Part shown: positions 9,376 through 16,659 of the stretch, piece by piece
Position numbering within the stretch: position 1 is the first letter of the stretch
Layout of the letters: every line of letters starts with the position of its first letter
Assembly: GCA_934621705.1 (NCBI GenBank)
Contig: CAKTUP010000028.1
Coordinates: 1 to 16,659, forward strand
Length of the DNA stretch: 16,659 nucleotides
Direction: 5' to 3'
Source of the DNA: an uncultured Petrimonas sp.
GTDB lineage: Bacteria > Bacteroidota > Bacteroidia > Bacteroidales > Dysgonomonadaceae
The notes under the pieces: generated by a model
What the model saw: the letters and a program-made list of their open reading frames with translations, nothing else
Told to the model about the DNA's origin: nothing
The model's database searches: none
Translations under genes and position numbers: made by a program

Positions 9376-11403
9376 ATGGCGCACAGCGGAAGAAACCTCA
9401 CATTGGTGTTTTGCATTCTGTTTTCTCAGGTCTTGTTTTCTCAAAAAACTCCTTTTCAATGGATAGATGAAAACAAACTGGTAATTAATGACGGAATAAG
9501 CGAACAAACTTATTCGGTGGAAAACAACCGATTAAAACTATTGACGGCGAAACCGTTAACGTATGCAGGTGCGGATTCGTTTTCTTCCGCTTTTCCCAAT
9601 CTTACAGAGTCGAAAAACATAAAAAACACTTCACGAAAGCAAATTCGTACAGAAGCATCGGAACGGACTTCGGCATATACGCAACTCGATTTAACGGTAC
9701 AATCCGATAGTTTCGAGTACGTTCGCAGCATTCGCGTGTACGATGAATGTTCCGGCGTAGAATGGCGCCTGAAAATGCGCGGAAAAAACACCCTTTTTCC
9801 TGTAACGGCAGAGCCGACTGCCGATTTAATAGAAGACCCGGCGCTGCTGGGAGGTAACGTTCCGTATTATTTTTCGATGCCGTTTCCGGCGCCGCATTTC
9901 AGCACAAAAATCATTTCTTTTAAGGAGGCGACCGACCATCACAGCAACATCGTGAATGTACAAAAGGAGCTTCCGTATAAAAAACTGCAATATTATCGAG
10001 GTAATATGCTTATCGCGAGCGATAACAGCAAAGACGTTACGCATCTCATCGTAAAATTATCGCCGTTGCACCACGCGCAATCCGCCTACACCGGATTTGA
10101 TTTCAGCGCCGATTTTACGGGAATAAAAGTACATTCCCCCGGATTTGAGCTTGACGACAATGAGTCCGATTGGCAGGAAGCCTATCCCGTTTTCTCGCTG
10201 ATGTACGCTCCCGATGAGGAAACCGCACTTAATTTGTACAAAAAGTATGAGCTCACCAAACACAAATATCTCCCCGAAAAAGACAATACGTTCACAATGA
10301 ACACCTGGGGTGACAGAAACCGTGACAGCCGCGTGAACGAAAAATTTATTCTGAACGAATTGGATGTAGCCTCGCGGCTGGGAGTAACGCATTTTCAGAT
10401 CGATGACGGCTGGCAGCAGGGATTATCGCAAAACTCTTCATCGAGAGCGGGAATTTTGTGGGACGATTGGTCTGCAGACGATTGGGAAGTTAATTCCACC
10501 CGCTTTCCAAACGGCTTGAAGCCGGTTACAGAAAAAGCAAAATCGTTGAATATGAAGCTGGGCGTATGGTTCAATCCATCAAAAAAAGACAATTACGCTG
10601 CCTGGGAAAGAGATAAATCCATTTTAACGGGTTTGAATAAAAAACATAACATTTCGTGGATAAAAATTGACGGTTTGGGTATCGGCAACAAACCATCGGA
10701 AAAGAATGTACAGCAAATGCTGCAAGGATCTATTGATGAGAGCGGACAAACGCTTCAGTTCAATATGGACGTTACGGCAGGGAAACGGGGCGGATATTTC
10801 TTTTTGAACGATGTGGGGAATATTTTTCTGGAGAATCGCTATACCGATTGGGGAAATTATTATCCACACCTTACTTTGCGAAACATCTGGACGCTGTCGA
10901 AATATATTCCCGTTCAACGAATTCAGGTAGAATGGCTCAACAAGTGGCGCAACGAAAAACAGTATCCGGCAAACGATCCGCTGAAGCCGATAAACGTTCC
11001 GTTCGATTATATGTTCGCCATCACGATGATGGGGCAGCCGCTCGCGTGGATGGAAGCCACCGCGTTGCCCGAAGAAGCTTTCAGGGTTGCATCGCTGGTA
11101 AACGTTTGGAAAAAGGAGAGAAGCCGGATGCAACAAGGCATCATTCATTCGATAGGAGACGAACCGAACGGTTATGGCTTTCCGGGATTTGTGAGTTACT
11201 CGGCAGGCAGAACGTATGTGTTGCTTTTTCGTGAAAATTCCAACGAAGATCACGCTAATTACACTTTACCATTAAGTGACGGAATGGAAAAAATGCAATT
11301 TACCCGCTTGGCCGGCGACGGGAATCTGCTGAAAACGGAGAACAATACGCTCGAAGTCGGTTTTTCGGTGCCTTTTCAGTTTTTGTGGGGATATTTTGAG
11401 TGA
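9376..11403 (+). CDS. Clan GH-D glycoside hydrolase, alpha-galactosidase (GH36)-like
   Basis: An exported 675-residue glycosidase, most like retaining alpha-galactosidases. A signal peptide (about 1-22, ending VLFSQ) is followed by a beta-sandwich domain (about 25-305), a (beta/alpha)8 barrel (about 310-585) and a short C-terminal beta-domain. Barrel landmarks are TWGDRNRDSRVNE, FQIDDGWQQ (Asp343, Asp344), KLGVWFNPS, WIKIDGLGI (Asp432, position of the GH36 nucleophile Asp) and FAITMMGQPLAWME. The acid/base segment differs from standard GH36: instead of an SGGGRFD then W-x-SD pattern there is MDVTAGKRGG and, 59 residues after Asp432, NRYTDWGNY with Asp491, which I propose as the acid/base. Specificity is therefore uncertain: alpha-galactoside, alpha-N-acetylgalactosaminide or another alpha-linked sugar. 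It is coupled to the phosphatase by a 1-base gap and is last in the operon. Confidence 0.82.
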   Translation: MAHSGRNLTLVFCILFSQVLFSQKTPFQWIDENKLVINDGISEQTYSVENNRLKLLTAKPLTYAGADSFSSAFPNLTESKNIKNTSRKQIRTEASERTSAYTQLDLTVQSDSFEYVRSIRVYDECSGVEWRLKMRGKNTLFPVTAEPTADLIEDPALLGGNVPYYFSMPFPAPHFSTKIISFKEATDHHSNIVNVQKELPYKKLQYYRGNMLIASDNSKDVTHLIVKLSPLHHAQSAYTGFDFSADFTGIKVHSPGFELDDNESDWQEAYPVFSLMYAPDEETALNLYKKYELTKHKYLPEKDNTFTMNTWGDRNRDSRVNEKFILNELDVASRLGVTHFQIDDGWQQGLSQNSSSRAGILWDDWSADDWEVNSTRFPNGLKPVTEKAKSLNMKLGVWFNPSKKDNYAAWERDKSILTGLNKKHNISWIKIDGLGIGNKPSEKNVQQMLQGSIDESGQTLQFNMDVTAGKRGGYFFLNDVGNIFLENRYTDWGNYYPHLTLRNIWTLSKYIPVQRIQVEWLNKWRNEKQYPANDPLKPINVPFDYMFAITMMGQPLAWMEATALPEEAFRVASLVNVWKKERSRMQQGIIHSIGDEPNGYGFPGFVSYSAGRTYVLLFRENSNEDHANYTLPLSDGMEKMQFTRLAGDGNLLKTENNTLEVGFSVPFQFLWGYFE

Positions 11404-11409
11404 ATATTT

Positions 11410-14400
11410 TCATTCTCCAGCGGCATATTTTTTAGGCGAAATACCAAATTTTTCCTTGAAACATTTCACAAAATAGCTGGAATCCTGAAACCCAACGCGG
11501 TCAGCGATTTCTACCGTGCGCAAGTCTTCGGCCGATAGTATTTCGGCAGCCCGACTGAGGCGGTAATCGCGGATGTATTTCGATGGGGATACATCTAACA
11601 ATTTTTTCAGTTTTCGATACAGATGCACGCGGCTTAATCCCACGTCTGCGCTCAAATTTTCGATAGAATATTCCGCGTTGGAAAGATTTTGCTCCACCCG
11701 TTCGTTCACGCGTTTCAGCAAATCGTTGTCGAATTTATTGAATCGGCTTTCGTCTTTTTCGGGCAGCGATTCCTGTTTGTAGAGTTTCCTCAGTTGTTCC
11801 TGCCGGTTTAAGATATTCATCACACGAAGCTGTAATTCCCTGTACGCAAAAGGTTTTGTCAAATAATCGTCTGCTCCGAGCCCGAGGCTGTCCATTTTCA
11901 AGTCTTCTTGTTGAATGGCTGTAAGCAAAATTACCGGAATATGGCTGGAAACAAGATTCGATTTAATTTCGGCACAAAAATCCTTACCACTCCTGCCGGG
12001 CAGCATAATATCCGATATCACGATGTCGATATCCTCTTCCTGAAGAATATCGGAACCTTCTTCCGCCGACGTAACGCTGAAAATGTTAAATGCTTTGCTC
12101 AGGTTTTCCGAAAGTGAATTCAAGAGAGGAATATTATCCTCGACCAGCAACACGTTGTGTTTCTTTTGCGATTTCTCCTGCACAAATACCGGTTCTTCCT
12201 CTTTGTCAAGCGATGAGGAAAGTTCCACAGCAAGAGTAAAATCTTGCGGGAGCATTTCCTGCTCCCCACTTTTATCCGGCTGTATATTGGGAATCATTAC
12301 CGAAAACGTGCTGCCTGCGCCTCTCTCGCTTTGCACTGTTACTTTTCCGTTCATCAAATCTTCCACGATGGTTTTCACCAGCGAAAGGCCGATGCCGGTT
12401 CCCTGAATTTTACTGTTATCGGCCTTGTAAAAACGCTCGAAAATATGTGGCAAATCTTCTTTGTCAATCCCAATGCCGGTGTCCGAAACTTCCATAAATA
12501 ACGTGTATTTTTCGGTTCTTTCGTTGTAATCGGTGCGCGCTTTTAATACAACGCTTCCGCCTGAAGGCGTATATTTGAACGCATTAGACAACAAGTTGAG
12601 GATGATTTTTTCCAGCCTGTCTTTATCGATCAGCAAGGGCTGTTCCGTAACTTGCGCAACATCCACACTCCAGTCAATTTCGTTGTTGGCCGCCAGCGAC
12701 GAAAACGAATGGTTTACGTTATCGAAAAACAACTTGAGGAAAACGGGTGTTTCGTTCAGTTTTTCTTTCTGTAATTCCACCCGATTTATTTCCAGTAACT
12801 GGTTGACGAGTTGCAGCAAATTTTTGCCGTGATAAAGAATGACCGACATTTTTTTTCGATCTTTCGGCGCCAACGACGATTCGTCCATCATTTCCTCCAC
12901 CGGATTTAAAATGAGCATAAGCGGCGTGCGGATTTCGTGGCTAATATCGGTAAAGTACTTTACTTTCAGGTTGTGCATTTGCTCGATTTGCTGCTTTTCC
13001 AGTTCTTTTAACCGGATGTTGTGCCGCATTTCGGCTTTTTTTAGGGCGTTTTGCCTTACCAGCAACGTGATACCGGTGAGCAAAAGCAGATATACCAACC
13101 ACGCTTGCCACGTTAACCAATACGGCGGATGAACGGTAATGGGAACGACCAGTTCATCGCTCCAGACGCCGTCGTTATTGCTGGCTTGTGCTTTAAACAA
13201 ATACTTTCCCGAAGGGATTTTGCTGTATTCGGCACGCCCGTCTTGCGTAGAATATCGCCAGTTTTGTTCAAATCCGTCCAGCATATACCGGTAAGCGTTG
13301 TTCTCGGGCATAATATAATTGGTTCCGGCAAAGTTGAAAGTCAATGTGGTTTCGTTGTATTTTAAGTTGATCTTCTCGGGGTGCAGGACATTGATATGGT
13401 TAAAACGCGAAAGCGTAGTTACCGAAGCATTGTTTATTTTAACGTCTGAAACAAAAACCGAAGGTTTGTAAGCGTTTTTATAAACATTTTCGGGAACGAA
13501 TGACACCCACGCGTTTTTGCCGCCTATTAAAAGTTGGTTGCGGGTTTGTAGATAGGCTCCTTCGTTTATTTCCGATAACGGGAAGCCGTTGAGCACGTAG
13601 TAGTTGATAAATCCTTCGTTTTGTGAATAATGTGTGATGCCGTTAATGGAGTTAATCCACAACTCTCCGTTTATGGATAAGGTGTTGAAAACGGTGTTAT
13701 TAAGCAATCCCTCTTTTGTGGTGTAATTTCCGATAAGTTTCAGGTTTTTGTCCAGCAGAAAAATACCGTTGTCCATCGTGCTTACATATAGTGTGTCGTT
13801 ATGAAGAAGCGTATGGTTTACATCGGTTATTTCGGGCAAAATGCGGTTTATTTTTCCTTGTGGCTTGTTCTCAAACAAGAGTAAACCGGAGCCGACGGTG
13901 GAGAGGAGATAGGTGTCGGCATCTATTTTCAACAAGTGTTTTGCGCGGCTTTTTCCCACCAGTTTATGCATTTCATTCGAGGTGTGGAATGACTCAATAA
14001 GTCCCGTGTGCGCGTTCAACAGATTAATTCCGTTCCTGCGCTCGGAAAGAATCCACAATTTGTTTTCTGACTCTTTCACGATGGAGTTTATAACGCTTAA
14101 ATCGGCAAACCCCAGCGAACGGATTTGTCCGTTGCGAAGCACATAAATCCCGTCTCGGAGTGTTCCAATCCACAACACATCGTCGGAAGGGTCGTAAAAA
14201 AGCGATTTGATGACCGCGTTTTCGTTCGTTTGGCCCCGCAACTGATGTTGTTGCACGATGTGGTAATTTTTGTCGTATTCTATTAAATATCCATTCTCCG
14301 AACCCACAACCAATCGGTCCTCCTTATCGGCAAACGCGCTCACGATTTTGTGCGAGCCAAACGTGTCTTTCGAAGGAAGGTAGTGAATGTTGAAGCGCGA

Positions 14401-15432
14401 AAAATAATCGTCGTATAACAGCAGTCCGTCGTGATAAGTACCAATCCACATTGAGCCGTTTTTGTCGGCCATCAGCGAACGAATGGAGGCGTTATCGATG
14501 TTGGCGGAGCCGTGCAAAATATGTACTTCGGAAATGATGCCCGTCTCCGGATTTAAAACTCCAACACCCTGAAAACTTCCAATCCAGATGTGCCCGTTTT
14601 TATCGAGCGTAAGCGTGCGGATATTGTTGTAAATAGAGCGATAAACGCCCGTCTGCGACGAAGACCACTGACGCAGCGGTTTTCCCGACAAATCACACTC
14701 GTAAATTCCATTATGGTAAGTGGCAACGTACATTCGCCCGTTGGGGTGAAACAAAATATCTTCAATGCGCTCTTTTTCTTTCAGCACGACTCCATCGGAG
14801 TTCGATGAAACTTCTTCGATAGTTCCCTCTCGCACATTATAATACACCAATCCACGGGTAGTGGTAGCAATCCAATAATCACCTTCAACAGGCGAAGAGA
14901 CAATTTTGGCAGCCGAGGCATCCAGCAAATATTTTTTCTCTGCTTCAAGGGAAGGTTTGATAAAATCGTCTTTTTCTTTATCGTAGAAATAAATCCCGCT
15001 CCATCCGCTTATCCACATACGGCCATCAATAAGCGTAATAGAACGAATTTCGCTGTTGGAAGAAGCGCCTATACGGTAGTTCTTGAAAACTCCTTCCTTT
15101 CGTTCATACAAACTAATGCCCTTGTTGTGCGCAATCCAAATAGTGTTATCGCTGCCGTTTTCAATGTCATTGATCTGATTTCCGGCAATGCTAAGTGAAT
15201 CGCCTAAAATATGTTTGTAAATTTTTATGCTGTTCCCGTTATATTCGTTTAGTCCGTCACGAGTGCCAATCCATATAAAACCCAGGTTATCCTGGTGGAT
15301 GCTCATTACCGAACTTTGGCTTAATCCGTGCTCCGGCCCTAGTGTTTGCACGTGGATGCTTTTCTGCGCTGTTGCGCTCGATAGTAGTCCCACAAATAGA
15401 ACAGAAACGATATGCGCGATAAGTCTATGCAT
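11410..15432 (-). CDS. Hybrid two-component system regulator (HTCS)
   Basis: One 1340-residue chain holds a complete sensor and response regulator, the usual inducer-sensing activator of Bacteroidota glycan-use loci. In order: signal peptide (about 1-22); periplasmic two-component-regulator beta-propeller repeats (about 25-670; recurring IWIGT.DGL, WIGTYHDGLLLY and similar blades); a Y_Y_Y domain (about 690-770, ending VHPPYW); a transmembrane helix (about 775-793, LVYLLLLTGITLLV); a histidine kinase with H-box DISHEIRTP (His832), N-box LLSNAFKYTP, DTGIGI and GTGIGLSLV; a receiver domain (VLLVEDN; phospho-acceptor Asp1141 in VISDIMLPG; Lys in LTKPF); and a C-terminal AraC-type HTH (about 1245-1340, ENLSADVGLSRVHLYRKLK and IADRVGFQDSSYFVKCF). 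All phosphotransfer residues are intact. It faces the five-gene cluster tail to tail, six bases apart, and is its likely activator. The ligand is unknown. Confidence 0.96.
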   Translation of the reverse strand: MHRLIAHIVSVLFVGLLSSATAQKSIHVQTLGPEHGLSQSSVMSIHQDNLGFIWIGTRDGLNEYNGNSIKIYKHILGDSLSIAGNQINDIENGSDNTIWIAHNKGISLYERKEGVFKNYRIGASSNSEIRSITLIDGRMWISGWSGIYFYDKEKDDFIKPSLEAEKKYLLDASAAKIVSSPVEGDYWIATTTRGLVYYNVREGTIEEVSSNSDGVVLKEKERIEDILFHPNGRMYVATYHNGIYECDLSGKPLRQWSSSQTGVYRSIYNNIRTLTLDKNGHIWIGSFQGVGVLNPETGIISEVHILHGSANIDNASIRSLMADKNGSMWIGTYHDGLLLYDDYFSRFNIHYLPSKDTFGSHKIVSAFADKEDRLVVGSENGYLIEYDKNYHIVQQHQLRGQTNENAVIKSLFYDPSDDVLWIGTLRDGIYVLRNGQIRSLGFADLSVINSIVKESENKLWILSERRNGINLLNAHTGLIESFHTSNEMHKLVGKSRAKHLLKIDADTYLLSTVGSGLLLFENKPQGKINRILPEITDVNHTLLHNDTLYVSTMDNGIFLLDKNLKLIGNYTTKEGLLNNTVFNTLSINGELWINSINGITHYSQNEGFINYYVLNGFPLSEINEGAYLQTRNQLLIGGKNAWVSFVPENVYKNAYKPSVFVSDVKINNASVTTLSRFNHINVLHPEKINLKYNETTLTFNFAGTNYIMPENNAYRYMLDGFEQNWRYSTQDGRAEYSKIPSGKYLFKAQASNNDGVWSDELVVPITVHPPYWLTWQAWLVYLLLLTGITLLVRQNALKKAEMRHNIRLKELEKQQIEQMHNLKVKYFTDISHEIRTPLMLILNPVEEMMDESSLAPKDRKKMSVILYHGKNLLQLVNQLLEINRVELQKEKLNETPVFLKLFFDNVNHSFSSLAANNEIDWSVDVAQVTEQPLLIDKDRLEKIILNLLSNAFKYTPSGGSVVLKARTDYNERTEKYTLFMEVSDTGIGIDKEDLPHIFERFYKADNSKIQGTGIGLSLVKTIVEDLMNGKVTVQSERGAGSTFSVMIPNIQPDKSGEQEMLPQDFTLAVELSSSLDKEEEPVFVQEKSQKKHNVLLVEDNIPLLNSLSENLSKAFNIFSVTSAEEGSDILQEEDIDIVISDIMLPGRSGKDFCAEIKSNLVSSHIPVILLTAIQQEDLKMDSLGLGADDYLTKPFAYRELQLRVMNILNRQEQLRKLYKQESLPEKDESRFNKFDNDLLKRVNERVEQNLSNAEYSIENLSADVGLSRVHLYRKLKKLLDVSPSKYIRDYRLSRAAEILSAEDLRTVEIADRVGFQDSSYFVKCFKEKFGISPKKYAAGE

Positions 15433-15495
15433 ATTAAATAAACTCTACTTCTTCAAAATGCCAAAGTGTTATAAAATAAAGACAAACAAATATTT

Positions 15496-15503
15496 CAAAG
15501 TTA
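15496..15503 (-). promoter_or_regulatory. -7 promoter box of the HTCS gene
   Basis: On the minus strand this reads TAACTTTG, a perfect match to the Bacteroidota -7 consensus TAnnTTTG. It is 63 bases upstream of the ATG at 15432, giving a plausible leader of about 55 bases. No clear TTTG -33 box is seen at the usual distance. Further upstream (15547-15562) is a perfect palindrome, GTCTTA-ATCA-TAAGAC, which could be an operator but has no supporting evidence. Confidence 0.5.
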
Positions 15504-15635
15504 ACTGTTTATTTTTTAACTTTATGTGAATATACCATATTTCTTCGTCTTAATCATAAGACTAAAAAAAATTCGCAAAAACCTTACTCTTTCTTCTTAC
15601 TTTTCTTGTTTTTTGAATCGCATGTAAAGCTTCTT

Positions 15636-16055
15636 TTCAACAAATATTGTAGGCTAAATGAATTTCAATCTCAACTCAAAGATTCCGCTGCTATGAATAT
15701 GAATCTTCGAATTGGTCATTTTTCTCCGAACAAATATATAGTTCCTATCATGAACCTACGACATACAAGTCGATTAATAAGTTGTATGGTAGAAAACAGG
15801 AATTTGTGACTCTCCGCTTTTGCATTGAAGTTTTGAGATGCATCGATAATCATTTCATTTCACGCAAATCCGTTAAATTAATTCCACACAGCCAGCATGC
15901 TACGTTAGAACAGACGCTTAGCAAGGCTAATGTTTACAACCAACCTCATATTTATTTCCGGAGGACACGATGTGTGCTTTAAACAAAACGACAATATTGT
16001 TTCCAGGACAGCCAAATTTCTCTCATCTAACGTAAAAGAAGTGCTGAAATTTTAA
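15636..16055 (+). pseudogene. Decayed copy of the alpha/beta-hydrolase at 899
   Basis: Three reading frames pieced together rebuild the middle and end of the hydrolase encoded at 899-1774. Frame 1 (from about 15654 to 15746) gives LNEFQSQLKDS, MNMNLRI and FSPNKYIVP, matching MNDFASKFQNQ, VNMNYRL and FAPVRYMLP (residues 84-118). Frame 2 (15749-15808) gives SINKLYGRKQEFV, matching the stretch ending KQEFV (141-145). Then ISFHAN (15852-15869), a shift, IPHSQHATLEQTL and NQPHIYF (to 15958) match ISFYGTN, IPPSQHSALEDTL and NQKHIYE. A last shift gives SGGHDVCFKQNDNIVSRT onward to a stop at 16053-16055, matching EGGHIQASYNQSDDIVAKT. About 80 codons including the Ser nucleophile elbow are deleted, and the oxyanion motif HGGGW and signal peptide are not found. 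It cannot encode an active enzyme. Divergence from the intact copy is considerable, so the duplication is old. The start coordinate is approximate. Confidence 0.8.
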
Positions 16056-16064
16056 AAAAAGTTG

Positions 16065-16072
16065 TATATTTG
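16065..16072 (+). promoter_or_regulatory. -7 promoter box of the lytic transglycosylase gene
   Basis: TATATTTG is a perfect match to the Bacteroidota TAnnTTTG -7 box and sits 26 bases before the ATG at 16099, giving a leader of about 20 bases. It begins 10 bases after the stop of the hydrolase pseudogene, so the two units are closely abutted. No strong -33 box is visible. Confidence 0.6.
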
Positions 16073-16098
16073 ACACGAATAAAACAAAAAACAGACTG

Positions 16099-16659
16099 AT
16101 GAAACGAGATATCATTTACATAATTTCAGCGATTGTTGCAATAAGTATGATTACAATAATGAGCTTATCCAATAACGATACGGAAAAAGTAGATCAACAA
16201 CGCCCACAGGTGCTATCCATGACGGCATCGGTTGATATACCCGATGAAATGACCTTCGCAGGCGAAAAAATCGTGTTCGACCGATACGATTTCCGCGAGC
16301 GGATGGATAGAGAACTGAATAGCTTTACCTATTTCCACTCCACTACCCTATTGCTTTTCAAACGGGCTAATCGAATTTTCCCCATCATCGAACCGATACT
16401 AAAACAACAAGGAGTTCCCGACGACATAAAGTACATTGCCGTAATCGAAAGCAGCCTCGATCCACGGGCAGTTTCTCCTGCTCGTGCAGCCGGATTGTGG
16501 CAGTTTATGGCTAACACAGCGCCGGGATACGGGTTGGAAGTTTCATCGGAAGTTGACGAACGATACCACATTGAGAAATCTACCGTTGCTGCCGTTCGAT
16601 ATCTCAAAGAAGCGTACCGGAAATACGGCTCGTGGAGCGCTGCCGCATTATCTTACAAC
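16099..16659 (+). CDS. Lytic transglycosylase, MltD-like, 5' portion
   Basis: A peptidoglycan lytic transglycosylase that would cleave the MurNAc-GlcNAc bond in the periplasm. The frame is open to the window end, so only the first 187 codons are present. An N-terminal hydrophobic segment (about 5-22, IIYIISAIVAISMITIMSL) acts as a signal peptide or anchor. The SLT domain starts near residue 95 with GVPDDIKYIAVIESSLDP (catalytic Glu in AVIESSLD), then SPARAAGLWQFM, VDERYHIEKST, AAVRYLKEAYRKYG and WSAAALSYN, the usual order of motifs. Family members often carry C-terminal LysM domains, which would lie beyond the window. The start is set by the promoter box just upstream and by the hydrophobic N-terminus. 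It is unrelated to the sugar cluster. Confidence 0.92.
   Translation, partial: MKRDIIYIISAIVAISMITIMSLSNNDTEKVDQQRPQVLSMTASVDIPDEMTFAGEKIVFDRYDFRERMDRELNSFTYFHSTTLLLFKRANRIFPIIEPILKQQGVPDDIKYIAVIESSLDPRAVSPARAAGLWQFMANTAPGYGLEVSSEVDERYHIEKSTVAAVRYLKEAYRKYGSWSAAALSYN

Noticed and set aside
10624..11253. Long minus-strand ORF (209 codons) opposite the glycosidase
   Set aside because: It is antisense to a well-supported GH-D catalytic domain and lacks any recognisable motif or signal peptide.
15547..15562. Palindrome GTCTTA-ATCA-TAAGAC as a terminator
   Set aside because: No T-run follows on either strand (on the plus strand an A-run follows), so termination is not supported; an operator role is only a guess.
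15606..15982. Two small plus-strand ORFs (67 and 66 codons) as genuine small genes
   Set aside because: They are two frames of the decayed hydrolase, with the homology passing from one frame to the next; neither has a start context or independent identity.

Overview
The window reads as a chromosomal segment of a Bacteroidota bacterium, probably order Bacteroidales. The evidence is a carboxypeptidase-regulatory-like TonB-dependent receptor, a hybrid two-component system (HTCS) with a periplasmic beta-propeller, lipoproteins with short acidic segments after the lipobox cysteine, and TAnnTTTG promoter boxes. The genus assignment is open.

Layout. (1) 1-755: the 3' part of enolase and its strong intrinsic terminator. 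(2) 899-1877: a monocistronic lipoprotein alpha/beta-hydrolase with its own terminator. (3) 2060-11403: a co-directional cluster of five envelope genes. These are a TonB-dependent receptor of the 'FPDKNVAEALQRLPG' type (not SusC), two related beta-helix surface lipoproteins, a purple-acid-phosphatase-like metallophosphatase, and a clan GH-D (alpha-galactosidase-like) glycoside hydrolase. (4) 11410-15432: a 1340-residue HTCS regulator on the minus strand, tail to tail with the cluster. (5) 15636-16055: a previously unlisted, badly decayed second copy of the alpha/beta-hydrolase. (6) 16099 to the end: the 5' part of a lytic transglycosylase gene with a good promoter.

How the genes fit together (inference). 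The HTCS would sense an oligosaccharide or glycoconjugate in the periplasm and activate the 2060-11403 operon. The two beta-helix lipoproteins would take the place of SusD, capturing ligand at the surface for the TonB-dependent receptor. The exported phosphatase and glycosidase, whose genes are one base apart, would remove phosphate and an alpha-linked sugar. Together this looks like an atypical polysaccharide-utilization-type locus that lacks SusC/SusD and is aimed at a phosphorylated glycan or glycoconjugate. The substrate cannot be read from sequence.

The intact hydrolase at 899 and its ruin at 15636 lie in the same orientation on either side of the cluster and its regulator. This raises the possibility that the whole unit was inserted into, or assembled within, an older tandem hydrolase pair.
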